A stretch of 64,000 nt of DNA from an uncultured Nitrospirota bacterium (GCA_937139405.1 CAKZPV010000048.1:124001-188000); one strand, 5' to 3'. Shown: positions 1-9,373, counted from the first letter of the stretch. Notes: generated by a model not told the origin, from the sequence alone. Numbers and translations: made by a program.

Positions 1-1279
1 CTTTCTGCTGTTCTTCAGATATTTCTAATTCCTTATATTGCCCTTCCAGAATATTGGTGGTGAGATACTGAGCGGTATCCGCAACGGTTAGCAGCCCTAA
101 TCCAAGCGGACCGGATTTAACCGTACGATTATGAAAATTAGTTGCCGATAGAGGGTCAGTTCCAATTTCTTCTAATGGAATCAGAATGACCTCTTTGAAT
201 TGCTGCCCGTACTTATTGGGTTCGGTGAGCTTTGGTACATGACAATGGGCACAATGTTGTTCGTACAATTTTCCCCCTCGACTAGCCTGAGCTTGATCAA
301 TAGTTCCAAATAACTCTCCAGGCCAGATAGGAGAACCTAGTTTTTGAACGAATTTCTCTAACCTCGATAAGTCTTTTACACTCGTGCTTGTCCGAAACTG
401 TTTGTCGTTCGAGTCAAAGATTAAGTTCGCATTGAGCCCAAGAGCCTGTAAAAGATTCCTCCCCATGGGTTGGATCACTGCACCGTTCCATTGAACACGG
501 TTCAACGTCCACGTGTTCCAAATCGCCGGAAAGCTAACAGCAGCGGCAGCAGGACGTAGGTTGCTCCTATCGAGTTGAAAAAGAACGGTATTCCCTCCTC
601 TTCCCAATGCATCTAATCGCCCGGAGCCCCAGGCTGCGGGGTATAAACTAGTCTCTTTTTCCTTTGCCACTTGTTGAGGCTCTAAGGTTGCCTTCAAATT
701 GCTCAGTACTTTGACTTTTAATTGTTGCTGACTTGTTTCGCTCCATTGCTCATGCAACACCACTTTGGCAAAGCGAGTAAGCTTTTCTTCATCAGAAACG
801 ATAGCTCTCAATGCCTTGCCGATTTCCTCAGCAAAACTCATGGCATCAAACAAGGAAGGTCCGCCATCAATTCTGATTGTTTGATTGCTGTAAGCAATTT
901 CTGTTGTATGACAAGCCGCACAGGTGAGACCCACCCAGGTTTCATTGGCAATAGAATCATCGGTTTTGGCGAATCCTACTGGCAAATGATCTGGGTTTTT
1001 TAGGGAGTTATGATCGGGAATGATACCAAGTCGCCTCAGATTTTCATCTTCAAGAAATCGCTTGGAATTTGTCGCCTGCTCTAGTGCAAGAAACCATGCA
1101 TACGGTAACAATCTAGTGCCTTGTGGGGCATGATAAAACGTTTGTCGTGTTTCTTCATCGAATCCTTGATCCAAATATTGAATTTCTTGAATTGCACCGA
1201 ATGTTAATCCTAAACCAAACAACCCGAGAACAAGGTTTAGGCCAACGACAAAAAAAAGACTAGGAAGTTGGGGAATCAT
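1..1279 (-). CDS. Dihaem c-type cytochrome, peroxidase/RoxA-like (partial, 3' end outside window)
   Basis: The minus-strand frame is open from an ATG at 1279 to the window edge (about 426 residues), so the C-terminus is missing. The N-terminus is a hydrophobic signal or anchor (about residues 5-25), placing the protein in the periplasm. Two haem c motifs are visible: C-A-A-C-H at about residues 120-124 and C-A-H-C-H at about 343-347. Two CxxCH motifs about 220 residues apart, with an early APQGTRLLPY segment, resemble the dihaem cytochrome c peroxidase superfamily, including RoxA-like oxygenases. The family assignment is from memory. The substrate cannot be told from sequence. No partner gene is visible upstream; the next 600 bp are non-coding. 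Confidence 0.8.
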   Translation of the reverse strand, partial: MIPQLPSLFFVVGLNLVLGLFGLGLTFGAIQEIQYLDQGFDEETRQTFYHAPQGTRLLPYAWFLALEQATNSKRFLEDENLRRLGIIPDHNSLKNPDHLPVGFAKTDDSIANETWVGLTCAACHTTEIAYSNQTIRIDGGPSLFDAMSFAEEIGKALRAIVSDEEKLTRFAKVVLHEQWSETSQQQLKVKVLSNLKATLEPQQVAKEKETSLYPAAWGSGRLDALGRGGNTVLFQLDRSNLRPAAAAVSFPAIWNTWTLNRVQWNGAVIQPMGRNLLQALGLNANLIFDSNDKQFRTSTSVKDLSRLEKFVQKLGSPIWPGELFGTIDQAQASRGGKLYEQHCAHCHVPKLTEPNKYGQQFKEVILIPLEEIGTDPLSATNFHNRTVKSGPLGLGLLTVADTAQYLTTNILEGQYKELEISEEQQK

Positions 1280-1876
1280 TGTTTCTCTCAAAAATTCTAG
1301 GTTTGTTACTCAGAATGAACGTATTTTGTAAACTCGTCCATAGAAAAATGTGCGTTTCCTCACTTAATAGGAAAAGGCACAACTTATGCCAAACATTTCA
1401 ACCTACATGAATAGCCCAAATATGAATTAAATTCAAAAAAAATCACCATTTACAGTTCTATATTATTATGAATCGATTTTTATTTGTTATCAAAATAGAT
1501 ACATAATATATCGTGCTAGATACGTTTTCATGTATTCCAGAACCATCTCGACTTCTTTTTAAAATCCGACGCGAGACTTATTCATCATTTTCTTAGTAGC
1601 ACTGTCCAGTGAAATTCATAAAATATCGTATACAAAAATTTTCTAAAGAGGTCCTTTTTCAATGTTTCCACATGTAAAGCGAAACTTGTTGATGGTTTTT
1701 TTGAGAGAGATGAAACACATACGATTGATAGGGAGTCGAAACCATGACTACAAAAGCAGGAAAGCCCACGCGCATACTGACGTATTCTAAAAATTCATAG
1801 TATCGTATGCGCAAGATGCGAAATACATCAACAAACAAATCGATTCAAAAATAGACCGAAAAAAATTCCTTAAGCC
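1280..1876. other. AT-rich intergenic region without a recognisable gene
   Basis: This roughly 600-bp stretch separates the cytochrome gene (start at 1279, minus) from the 3' end of the anti-sigma-like gene. It is markedly AT-rich between about 1380 and 1870. A short frame at 1744-1800 would encode 18 residues, but it has no convincing ribosome-binding site or homology. The cytochrome promoter must lie here; no clear -35/-10 pair was chosen. Confidence 0.6.
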
Positions 1877-3361
1877 TTATTCCAAGGCAATATTGACCCG
1901 CAGAGGGGTCTCAGATTTCTGAGAAGAATCAATAACAAAATTCTCTGTTGTCGTATTTTCTATGAGGCTTCCTTCATCTACTTCCAAGTCTCTAACTCGA
2001 CCAAGCCATTTCAAAAAATCCGTGAGAGGTGTGGAGGACAGCAACAGGGTAATAGATGAGGCCACAGGCCTCACCAATCTATTACTCGTTACTTGGCTTA
2101 ACGCGAACTTCACGGGTTGATAGGCTTCTATTGGGATAGCCCCCTCGGACCTCGAGTCACTTAGGGATTCCGGAATCATTAATTGCCATTTCCCTTTTTC
2201 TATAGACATCGCCGCATACAGATGTCCCGATACATTCGATTCTATTGTGAGATAAAGTTCCGACCATTTCCCTGAAAATTTTGTGATATCAATCACTTCA
2301 TCTTTACCATCTCCTCCTCGACGAAGAAAACTGTAACGGATCCCTCTCGTTAGTCCTTGTGAGTCATTCTGAACAACTTCTCGGGATGTCCTTAGATCTA
2401 CGGCTTCTTCTGGTAATGCTTTTTCTCTTTGAGAAGACAGTCCCTCCAGAAGTTGCTGCGCTCGTCTGTCGGCTAATTCGTCCTCTACTGCATCTACCCG
2501 TCTGCTTTGATTGGCATAAAATAATTCTCTTCCACTCGGGGAAATGATGGCATCTCTTTCTTGCAGCTTATCAGCGAAAACAGGTGACTGCGGTAATTGT
2601 TGAAAGCTTTTCTCTACTGCTTCTGATAACGCTAAAGGAGGGGCGTCCTTTGGCTCTTCTTCAGGAACATTTTGAACAATGGCGGATAATGGAGTCTGAG
2701 ACATCGACTCATTTACTTTCAGCCGCCGTTCTTTTTTGACCTCCTGTCGAAAGAGTCCCTTAGAAGGAACCTGTGTTGAAGGTTGACGCATGCGCTTCAA
2801 AGGCTTTGAAGATTTAGCCATAGAAGATCGCTGTGGCACTGGAATCGGAGCTGATACCCCTGCAACCCGTTCAGGTTCACTTTTGTCTTGTTTTTGTGAA
2901 TCTTGATTTTTTTCCTTCAGTTCGACTGTTTCAGATGCTTGAGATTGAAATCTCTCTTCATTGTTATCGTGATCTTCATCTTGGGACACAGCACGTTTCA
3001 TCTCTTGCTCTTCCTGAATTATTGGGCCCCAGTCTTTTTCCATTTGCCAACCAAAGATGAGCGCAAGACCCATTGCAGCAACACTGCCAACCCAGGCGAG
3101 AGAAGACGGCTTGCGAAACCAGTCCAACCGCTGACTAGGAGATGAGTATGTCATTTCTAGATTTCCTGAAGCTTGTACACCTGCCAATATTCTTTGACGC
3201 GCTTCCGAATTGGCTAACAGGGCTTTTAAGGCTTCTTCATCAGCCAACGCATCAAACAATTCTTGATCATGAAGAGCCGCTTCAAACAACTGATGCTTTT
3301 CCGCCTCGGTCAGCGTATCAGTGGCATATCCACCGAGGATCTGTTCCCAAGACTTGGACAT
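1877..3361 (-). CDS. Membrane-anchored anti-sigma-like protein
   Basis: 494 residues. The N-terminal 65 residues are helical and acidic, as in cytoplasmic anti-sigma domains, but no HxxxCxxC zinc motif is seen. One membrane segment lies at about residues 88-105. It is followed by a long charged, low-complexity linker (about 110-300) and a folded C-terminal part (about 340-490) that looks like a DUF4384-type domain. Its ATG overlaps the stop of the upstream sigma factor gene by one base (TAATG), which implies translational coupling. Family knowledge and context suggest that it holds the sigma factor at the membrane and senses an envelope signal through the periplasmic domain. No experimental homologue is recognised. 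Confidence 0.7.
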   Translation of the reverse strand: MSKSWEQILGGYATDTLTEAEKHQLFEAALHDQELFDALADEEALKALLANSEARQRILAGVQASGNLEMTYSSPSQRLDWFRKPSSLAWVGSVAAMGLALIFGWQMEKDWGPIIQEEQEMKRAVSQDEDHDNNEERFQSQASETVELKEKNQDSQKQDKSEPERVAGVSAPIPVPQRSSMAKSSKPLKRMRQPSTQVPSKGLFRQEVKKERRLKVNESMSQTPLSAIVQNVPEEEPKDAPPLALSEAVEKSFQQLPQSPVFADKLQERDAIISPSGRELFYANQSRRVDAVEDELADRRAQQLLEGLSSQREKALPEEAVDLRTSREVVQNDSQGLTRGIRYSFLRRGGDGKDEVIDITKFSGKWSELYLTIESNVSGHLYAAMSIEKGKWQLMIPESLSDSRSEGAIPIEAYQPVKFALSQVTSNRLVRPVASSITLLLSSTPLTDFLKWLGRVRDLEVDEGSLIENTTTENFVIDSSQKSETPLRVNIALE

Positions 3362-3918
3362 TACCCCACTGCCTCCTTATTCGGACTCTTGCCTTTTCCT
3401 TGTAAAGGAATGTTCTCCCATTGCCCTCCCATAAGTGCCAGAAGTTGTTTACGACACCGTGCATCCCACGTATAAATCGTATTGATGGAATGTTCTCCGA
3501 GAACGTTCATGATTTCCGGAAAGGTATGTCCTTCGAGTTTGAGACGAAAAATATTTTGGCATCGTTCGCCTAATTGTTGTACTGCCGCAATCAGTTGCGT
3601 CACTCGTTCTTTCTGGTCGGCTTGCATGGCTGGATCATCTCCAGGATCGACAAGCGGGTGTTCGTCTATCGATTCCTGGTTGTACTCGCCACGACGCAGG
3701 GTTTTTCGATGCTGATCCAGCATCTTAAATCGCAAGATTTTAAACGACAGAGGAACCAATTCGGTCAAATCCGTCACCTGCGGATATCTTTCATGCAAGA
3801 CCACCAGCACATCCTGTGTTAAATCTTCAGCAGTTTCCCTTGAACTACGAGATGTTGCAAAGGCCAAAATCCTTTCACGGAGTTTGTCCAATATTGCTTC
3901 ACGGCTTATGCCAGGCAT
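3361..3918 (-). CDS. ECF-type RNA polymerase sigma factor
   Basis: 185 residues. Region 2 is recognisable around AEDLTQDVLVVLHERYP (about residues 30-46). Region 4 lies around residues 118-162, with a helix-turn-helix-like segment containing LEGHTFPEIMNVLGEHS. No sigma region 1.1 or 3 is present, as in extracytoplasmic-function sigma factors. The stop overlaps the start of the downstream membrane-bound anti-sigma-like protein. The upstream lipoprotein and CopD-like genes run in the same direction and may be part of the same regulon. The target promoters are unknown. Confidence 0.85.
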   Translation of the reverse strand: MPGISREAILDKLRERILAFATSRSSRETAEDLTQDVLVVLHERYPQVTDLTELVPLSFKILRFKMLDQHRKTLRRGEYNQESIDEHPLVDPGDDPAMQADQKERVTQLIAAVQQLGERCQNIFRLKLEGHTFPEIMNVLGEHSINTIYTWDARCRKQLLALMGGQWENIPLQGKGKSPNKEAVG

Positions 3919-4012
3919 TCATGAGCCTTTATTACTATTGGAAAGATTTGCAAAAAACAGGAGGCAATAAGAACATGGCCATAAGACCATCCTTCAGTGC
4001 ACGCTTTATCGA

Positions 4013-4924
4013 TTACAGCTCGAGGGACGTTTGAGTAAGTTTACTGACAATCTCATCAGCAATAAGACGGTAGCCCTCTCGCAATTTTTCTTTTAAAAAA
4101 ACGGCTTCCTGATCTGCCCATTTTTCAAAAGAATATTCTCCCTGTTCCATCTCAATATTTTGTCTGGCCAACATTTTCCCACGATGGTCGAAAAACTTCA
4201 CTTGGACATCCCAAGTTAACGTCAGTGCATCTGCATCGAAAGATGACTTCGGAAATAACCCCACATGAATATTTTCAAGCCTCATGAAAGATGAAAAAGG
4301 TTGGGTGCTACTACCAAAGGTTACTTCCTTGGGAGACAGTGTTTCCAGTGATGACTCATCTACACGATCCAGTTGGAATGAGTCTGTTTCCTTTGTCAAC
4401 ACCAATTCATTCCACACCCCCTGAATCACATGTTGACGAGCAATCAGAATTTCAGGTGCATCGTTAGAAGACGCAAACGGCGCCACTATCCCAACAGTTG
4501 CGCCAAGACTCAGACCGGTCACCATCCCTCCGCCACACAAAATGAGGACAATGAGAGCATCGGCCCCACTTAAATTGCCTGAAAAATAAAATGAGTGCCC
4601 TGTATGTCCCAAACCACTCCCACAAAAAAATTGCCCAGCCTTCAATCCTGAGAGAGCCCCATTTTTCGCTCCTTCGAACATTTGATGAAAAAGACCGTCA
4701 TTTGAAATTGAGTCAGAAGTCTGGTTAAGCGTGATATCTTTTTGAACCATAGGAGTTCCTCCTATCAATCCAATATTCTCCCGCTTAAACATCTCCTCCT
4801 CTACGAGAAGATTAAGCTGAGATGCAATCGTGGTATCGTGAAAAGAACAACCTGGTAATCCCCAAACAAGGGATATACAAAGAAGACGTATGAGCCAGAT
4901 GAAGCCTGAAACGGGCTTACCCAT
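4013..4924 (-). CDS. Lipoprotein of unknown function
   Basis: 303 residues. The N-terminus is a lipoprotein signal ending in L-P-G-C with the acylated cysteine at residue 26. A Gly- and Ala-rich hydrophobic stretch (about 115-150) could insert in or lie against a membrane. The C-terminal half is mixed alpha/beta with no motif I recognise. The ATG lies 4 bp after the CopD-like stop, so the two genes are probably cotranscribed. The ECF sigma gene follows 94 bp downstream on the same strand, so a cell-envelope role is plausible but inferred. Confidence 0.65.
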   Translation of the reverse strand: MGKPVSGFIWLIRLLCISLVWGLPGCSFHDTTIASQLNLLVEEEMFKRENIGLIGGTPMVQKDITLNQTSDSISNDGLFHQMFEGAKNGALSGLKAGQFFCGSGLGHTGHSFYFSGNLSGADALIVLILCGGGMVTGLSLGATVGIVAPFASSNDAPEILIARQHVIQGVWNELVLTKETDSFQLDRVDESSLETLSPKEVTFGSSTQPFSSFMRLENIHVGLFPKSSFDADALTLTWDVQVKFFDHRGKMLARQNIEMEQGEYSFEKWADQEAVFLKEKLREGYRLIADEIVSKLTQTSLEL

Positions 4925-4928
4925 GAAA

Positions 4929-5408
4929 TTATAGCGAGGTTAAATACACAGCAATACCAAGGACAACCAAACTGAGTATCACAATGAAACGTTGAACCCA
5001 CACCACTTTTCCAGCAAACAACAGTGGGGATGTCTCGACTCGTGGGTTCTTTCCGATAGCCCCATAAGGGTCGAGAATTAAGTCATGGACAAAGATCAAC
5101 CCTCCCACAATGGCAAAGACAAAGAGTTTGAGCATCATGATCAATCCCCAACTGGTTTCAATTCGGGCGGAGCCGCTTTCATCTAGGAGCTGAGACGCAC
5201 CAGTAAATATGAGCACCATCAGACTCACCCAGCCCACAGTCTTAAAACGATTTCCTATTTTTTGAGCCATTTCCAATGCCTCTTTTGATGGTGTCTTGGT
5301 CTTGCCTTCGAGAAGGCTCGGTCTCACCGCTAATTGAAAAAATAACCAACCGCCGATAAACGTGATCGCGGCCAATAAATGTATCCAAGTCACCACATAC
5401 GCAGGCAT
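4929..5408 (-). CDS. CopD-like four-helix integral membrane protein
   Basis: 159 residues with four predicted membrane helices (about 5-25, 55-75, 88-108, 135-157). The N-terminal helix contains a histidine within WIHLLAAITFIGGWLFF, the pattern seen in CopD-domain and HemJ-like proteins, where histidines at helix ends bind haem or copper. The length suits a single CopD-like domain without an extracellular CopC part. It is the first gene of a minus-strand run leading to the lipoprotein and the sigma/anti-sigma pair. Copper or haem binding is inferred from the family resemblance. Confidence 0.6.
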   Translation of the reverse strand: MPAYVVTWIHLLAAITFIGGWLFFQLAVRPSLLEGKTKTPSKEALEMAQKIGNRFKTVGWVSLMVLIFTGASQLLDESGSARIETSWGLIMMLKLFVFAIVGGLIFVHDLILDPYGAIGKNPRVETSPLLFAGKVVWVQRFIVILSLVVLGIAVYLTSL

Positions 5409-5596
5409 CGCTCTCTCCTATCTTTGTCATACACTGGACCCTTTTCATCATACCCACTAAGTAGATGAAAGACCACTGGGACCGTGATACAAAAGAATAC
5501 ATGTCTATCATGTACTATTAGCACCCTAAGTTTCTCAGGTACCATAGGGTGAACATGTCTTCCTCTTGTGAAACCATCTTTCTTCGGAGACCTTCA

Positions 5597-6265
5597 ATGA
5601 TTCAATGCCCGTTCCCAAAATTGCATAGAAAAAGTCATCGGACGATCGGAATTCTGTTGGTATTCTTACTGAGTAGCTTTTTCATTCCTCATGTCATTGT
5701 GGCAGCCAAACAAGATCAAATACGCTGGAACAAAAAATATTCGACAGAGAAATATTTGTTCGGTCGAGAAGCTATCCCTTTTTTGCAAACCCATGTCGAC
5801 TTGCTGCCTAAAGGTCAGGTGCTGGACCTAGCGATGGGGGAAGGGCGTAACGGCGTCTTTCTCGCAACCAAGGGATTTGAGGTGACAGGAGTAGATATTT
5901 CTCGACAAGGGCTTAAAAAAGCAGAGGCTCTAGCAGCAGAACATGGCACGACGATTACGACACTGGTGGTTGACCTTGAATCCTATGAAATTCCACCGAA
6001 TACTTTTGATGTCATTATTAGCACGTATTTTTTACAACGCAATCTGTTTCCCAAAATAGCCGCAGCCCTGAAACCAGGAGGGATGGCTCTAATAGAAACC
6101 TACACCATAGACCATCTACAATATCAATCCCGGTTTAATAAGGCCTGGCTATTGGAACAAAACGAACTCCTGACATTGCTACCGGGCCTGCAGGTCTTGC
6201 GTTACCAAGAAGTGGATACTGGACACACGGCCTTTGCCAGTATTCTGGCTCAAAAACCCCGATAA
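5597..6265 (+). CDS. SAM-dependent methyltransferase with N-terminal signal peptide
   Basis: 222 residues from the preferred ATG at 5597; the same frame also opens 48 bases earlier. The N-terminus has basic residues (KLHRKSHR) and then a hydrophobic core of about 20 residues ending near Val-Val-Ala-Ala, a typical Sec signal or anchor. A class I methyltransferase (TehB/UbiE-like) fold follows: motif I is VLDLAMGEGRNGVFLA, the motif II acidic residue is in VTGVDIS, and motif IV is FDVIIS. The fold is clear, but a periplasmic SAM enzyme is odd because SAM is cytoplasmic. The hydrophobic segment may therefore be an uncleaved anchor. The substrate is unknown. Confidence 0.7.
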   Translation: MIQCPFPKLHRKSHRTIGILLVFLLSSFFIPHVIVAAKQDQIRWNKKYSTEKYLFGREAIPFLQTHVDLLPKGQVLDLAMGEGRNGVFLATKGFEVTGVDISRQGLKKAEALAAEHGTTITTLVVDLESYEIPPNTFDVIISTYFLQRNLFPKIAAALKPGGMALIETYTIDHLQYQSRFNKAWLLEQNELLTLLPGLQVLRYQEVDTGHTAFASILAQKPR

Positions 6266-6429
6266 TCAATCGCAGAGGTAGCAACTGGAACATCTCAAAA
6301 CTGAAACGCCAAACCTCACAACCTACTTTTCACTCCTCACTTTTTACCAAATCATCTAGGTTGCGACCATTCAGAGAGTTCGGGTACCCTTGCAACTCAT
6401 TTTGGCCATTATAATATTCATTTTGACCC

Positions 6430-7947
6430 ATGACTGAATCTGCTACTACCGACGCTGCCGCCGATCTCTGGATGGGAATCAGCCCGCAAGCCTTAGACGA
6501 AGACCTGCTCAATCAACGAGCATGGCGCATGCCCGATATTGTCATTTATCAACATGGGCCTGAAGAATGGTGGGTCGCCCCACTCGACGAAGAATTACCT
6601 TTGGTCCGGCTCAACCGCATGGGTGCCACCTTATTGGGCGCGATGGATGGCCGCATGACCATCGGTGCCTTACTGAATCAATATGGGAAATGGGTCTGTA
6701 GCCCCTCTCAGCTCAATGGACGCTGGCACCTAGAGCGATGGGCTCAACCAAGATTTTCGCTGGCCTTCTATGGCACCGAACCACCAAGTGGACACAGTGC
6801 TGAAGCAAAATGGGATCTGTTACTCCAGAAAGTGCGAGAAGGCTGGCATCAAAACGTGAAGGCAGAAACCGAAGATCACCTCTCCACATTTCATGTCCAG
6901 GGTATTCAAGGGCCGCACGGACATTTTGAACTCATCGAAACCACGGTTTCCCATCTTTTTCGCGAACCCTGCGAAGCCATGAACGGAACAACCTATGGCC
7001 GGCTACTTGGCAAAACGCTTCGACAAATGGGGTGGCTCTCACCAAAACCCAAACAGATTGTGGAAGTCGGTGCAGGCCTAGGATATGTCTCGAAAGAGCT
7101 TGCAGGCGAACTTTCTGCTGATGAACGGCAAAATATCAATTACACTTTTCTCGACCTCACTGGCCCATTCCTTGGCTCTCAAACGTCATTGGCTCGACAA
7201 GCAGGTTGGACGGCCACCGCTATTCAAGCCAATGCCGAATGCATGCCGTTGGCAGACCAATCAGTCGATTTGTTTATTGATAATGAAAACCTGGCCGACA
7301 TGACGCCGGTTCAATTTTCAGGGGACGAGCTCCTCATGTTTAAAGGGGAAAACCCACAACATGAGGAAGCGTTAGATCTCATCCGACGCATGCGCCTACC
7401 GCTCAATCCACCCTTTCCTGACGAGATTATTTTCAATTACGGCGCGATACAATTTTTGCAGGAAGTCTGGCGGGTACTCAAACCAGGTGGCCGCGCGATC
7501 TTGGTTGAATTCGGTATCGAAGAGGATTGGCCATCACCCGTCAAATTGCCCGGACATACTGAATATGAAGTGCAATTCAGCCATCTCCGCCATGCGGCAA
7601 AATGGCTCGGGTTTCGCGAACAATATTGTACTCTTCCTCAACTTCTCGGAATGAAACCAGACACCCAGGTGCTTTGTACAGGGGCTGCGTATACCTTACG
7701 ACGAATTTGTCGTGAATTGGAGAAACCCTTTTCCGTCCGCGCCTACACCGAAAAAGAATTGGGGGCTACACTTGGAGATCTTCTCTCTAAGCTCACCGGC
7801 CTTCATTACCACAATGTCTTGGACCCAGCCTGGTTCGGCCTCTGGGACTTCAAAGTCATGCTCCTCGAAAAACCCGGTGGCCTGAGCATCGGTCAGCAGC
7901 CTGCATTTAAAGAATCTGCTGGCTTCCGTTGGTACACTCAACAGTAA
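6430..7947 (+). CDS. PqqD-like (RRE) domain fused to SAM-dependent methyltransferase
   Basis: 505 residues. Residues about 35-90 resemble PqqD/RiPP recognition elements: an aromatic strand, then LVRLNRMGATLLGAMDG and a helix TIGALLNQYG. This matches the LN..GA..L..LDG pattern of that family. From about residue 205 a class I methyltransferase follows, with motif I VEVGAGLGYVSKEL and a motif IV region VDLFIDNENL. A post-motif segment WRVLKPGGRAILVEFG is also clear. RRE domains bind leader peptides, so a peptide substrate is possible, but no precursor gene is recognised nearby. It could instead be a general protein methyltransferase. Confidence 0.65.
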   Translation: MTESATTDAAADLWMGISPQALDEDLLNQRAWRMPDIVIYQHGPEEWWVAPLDEELPLVRLNRMGATLLGAMDGRMTIGALLNQYGKWVCSPSQLNGRWHLERWAQPRFSLAFYGTEPPSGHSAEAKWDLLLQKVREGWHQNVKAETEDHLSTFHVQGIQGPHGHFELIETTVSHLFREPCEAMNGTTYGRLLGKTLRQMGWLSPKPKQIVEVGAGLGYVSKELAGELSADERQNINYTFLDLTGPFLGSQTSLARQAGWTATAIQANAECMPLADQSVDLFIDNENLADMTPVQFSGDELLMFKGENPQHEEALDLIRRMRLPLNPPFPDEIIFNYGAIQFLQEVWRVLKPGGRAILVEFGIEEDWPSPVKLPGHTEYEVQFSHLRHAAKWLGFREQYCTLPQLLGMKPDTQVLCTGAAYTLRRICRELEKPFSVRAYTEKELGATLGDLLSKLTGLHYHNVLDPAWFGLWDFKVMLLEKPGGLSIGQQPAFKESAGFRWYTQQ

Positions 7948-7983
7948 GTTTAAACATTCTTCAAACTCTCCCTGCGTGCTTTC

Positions 7984-8907
7984 CTAAAGTTTGCTGGCCT
8001 TCTCCACCAAAATTCCTTCGCGGAGGCCGAAATCACTGACTAGGCAAGAGTCTAAGCCAAACGTTTCCATGATTCGTCGAAGGATGACGGTTCCTGCCAC
8101 AATGACACACTCACGACCTGGTTCAAGGCCTAGCATGTTTAGACGCTCAGAACTGGTTTTCGCGATGAGGTCTTTCTCGAGTCTTTTGATGGTGGAAAGG
8201 GTAAGTTCGTAATTATGAACTCGGGTCCGATCATACTGCTCGAGACTTTGAGCCATCGCTGCAAGGGTCGTGATTGTGCCTGCAGTGCCAACAAGTGGGC
8301 TATATGGCATCTCTCCAAAAACCGCCCTCGTTTTGGTCAATTGTTCATCAATACAAACTTCAGCATTCATAAGGTCTTGGGCCGTTGGTGGATCATGATG
8401 GAAGACTCGCTCCAGTAATCGTACAACACCAAGATCTAACGATAGAACTTTAGGCAATTGCTCTTTTCGAACCAGAATACATTCGGTACTCCCACCGCCA
8501 ATATCTAATCCTAAAAAGTCGGAAACGCTCGGAGGCAACCCAAACCTAATCCCCAGCAATGTTCGCCAAGCTTCCTCTTCACCCGTTAAGACTTCTACAT
8601 CCCAGTTAGTTTCCTGTTTGATTCGCATTAGAAATTCTTGCTGATTTTCCGACTCGCGCACTGCACTTGTGGCCACAACCACAACAGCATCTAAGGCAAA
8701 GTTCGTCGTTTTTCCTTTCCATTCTTTGAGCGTCATGACGACTCGATCCATGGCTTCCTGGGATAACCGCTTGCGTTGGTCGACCCCCTCGCCAAGCCGC
8801 AGCAGTCGTCGATCAGCATCGATTTCCTTCAATCCATTTGGCAAATGCACATCTGCCACTAACAGCCGACATGTCAATGTCCCAATATCAATACCTGCAA
8901 TTCGCAT
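7984..8907 (-). CDS. ppx: Ppx/GppA family exopolyphosphatase / pppGpp phosphohydrolase
   Basis: 307 residues from the ATG at 8907, which has an AGGAGG nine bases upstream; a TTG two codons earlier is too close to that site. The N-terminal phosphate-binding loop GIDIGTLTCRLLVADV and the second ASKHA-fold loop GLDIGGGSTECIL are both present. The length fits the two-domain core without the HD-like C-terminal extension of E. coli Ppx. The expected reaction is removal of terminal phosphate from polyphosphate or hydrolysis of pppGpp; sequence alone cannot say which. It converges on the methyltransferase gene. A polyphosphate glucokinase lies at 48.65 kb. Confidence 0.85.
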   Translation of the reverse strand: MRIAGIDIGTLTCRLLVADVHLPNGLKEIDADRRLLRLGEGVDQRKRLSQEAMDRVVMTLKEWKGKTTNFALDAVVVVATSAVRESENQQEFLMRIKQETNWDVEVLTGEEEAWRTLLGIRFGLPPSVSDFLGLDIGGGSTECILVRKEQLPKVLSLDLGVVRLLERVFHHDPPTAQDLMNAEVCIDEQLTKTRAVFGEMPYSPLVGTAGTITTLAAMAQSLEQYDRTRVHNYELTLSTIKRLEKDLIAKTSSERLNMLGLEPGRECVIVAGTVILRRIMETFGLDSCLVSDFGLREGILVEKASKL

Positions 8908-9100
8908 GAACAACAGCCTCCTTTTTCATTGTTGATAAAAAGACATTTGGCAGCCATATTCTAGGCTATTGTCATTCATCGTCTTGAAATTATCTTCGCC
9001 TTCTTTTCTCTCTCCAGATTCCTGTGCTAGGCTTTTACTCTTGGAAAGATTATCAGAAGACTAAAAACCTTCGTCCTTCAACCTACAAAAGGAGAGCAGA

Positions 9101-9373
9101 ATGGCGCAAATTCATTGCCGAAAATGCGATAAGGATAGTGACCCCATTACAGACAATTTGTTTATGGGAAAGCTCGAAGCAGAAGTCAAAGAAAAAGTCT
9201 GTCAGACCTGTTGGAATGAATGGGCTGGTCCAGGCGGTACTAAAACAATGGTCATTAACGAATATCAGTTAAATCTCGGCGATGAAAGCGCCAGGGCAAC
9301 CCTGAAGACCCAGATGCGAACATTTTTGAAAATGGATGATACGGAAACTGAATTTAAAGATTACCGGCATTAA
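9101..9373 (+). CDS. YggX-like Fe(II)-trafficking/oxidative-damage protein with added CxxC motifs
   Basis: 90 residues, preceded by an AAGGAG site about nine bases before the ATG. The N-terminus has CRKC and a CQTCWNEW segment, a zinc-ribbon pattern. The C-terminal part is similar to YggX. YggX proteins are small and are proposed to protect Fe-S clusters by handling ferrous iron. The paired CxxC motifs are an addition to the E. coli type and could bind zinc or iron. The assignment is by resemblance only. Confidence 0.6.
   Translation: MAQIHCRKCDKDSDPITDNLFMGKLEAEVKEKVCQTCWNEWAGPGGTKTMVINEYQLNLGDESARATLKTQMRTFLKMDDTETEFKDYRH

Noticed and set aside
1744-1800. 18-codon ORF in the AT-rich gap
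   Set aside because: Too short, no strong ribosome site, no neighbour that would give it meaning.
6336-6348. CTCACTTTTTACC shared with the terminator at 26649-26661 as a dispersed repeat
   Set aside because: A 13-base match is expected many times by chance in a window of this size.
6330-6431. Minus-strand frame of 33 codons divergent from the PqqD-like/methyltransferase gene, as a possible RiPP precursor
   Set aside because: Its ATG overlaps the ATG of the methyltransferase gene on the other strand, it has no ribosome site, and there is no leader/core pattern beyond a chance N-G-Q-N-E repeat.
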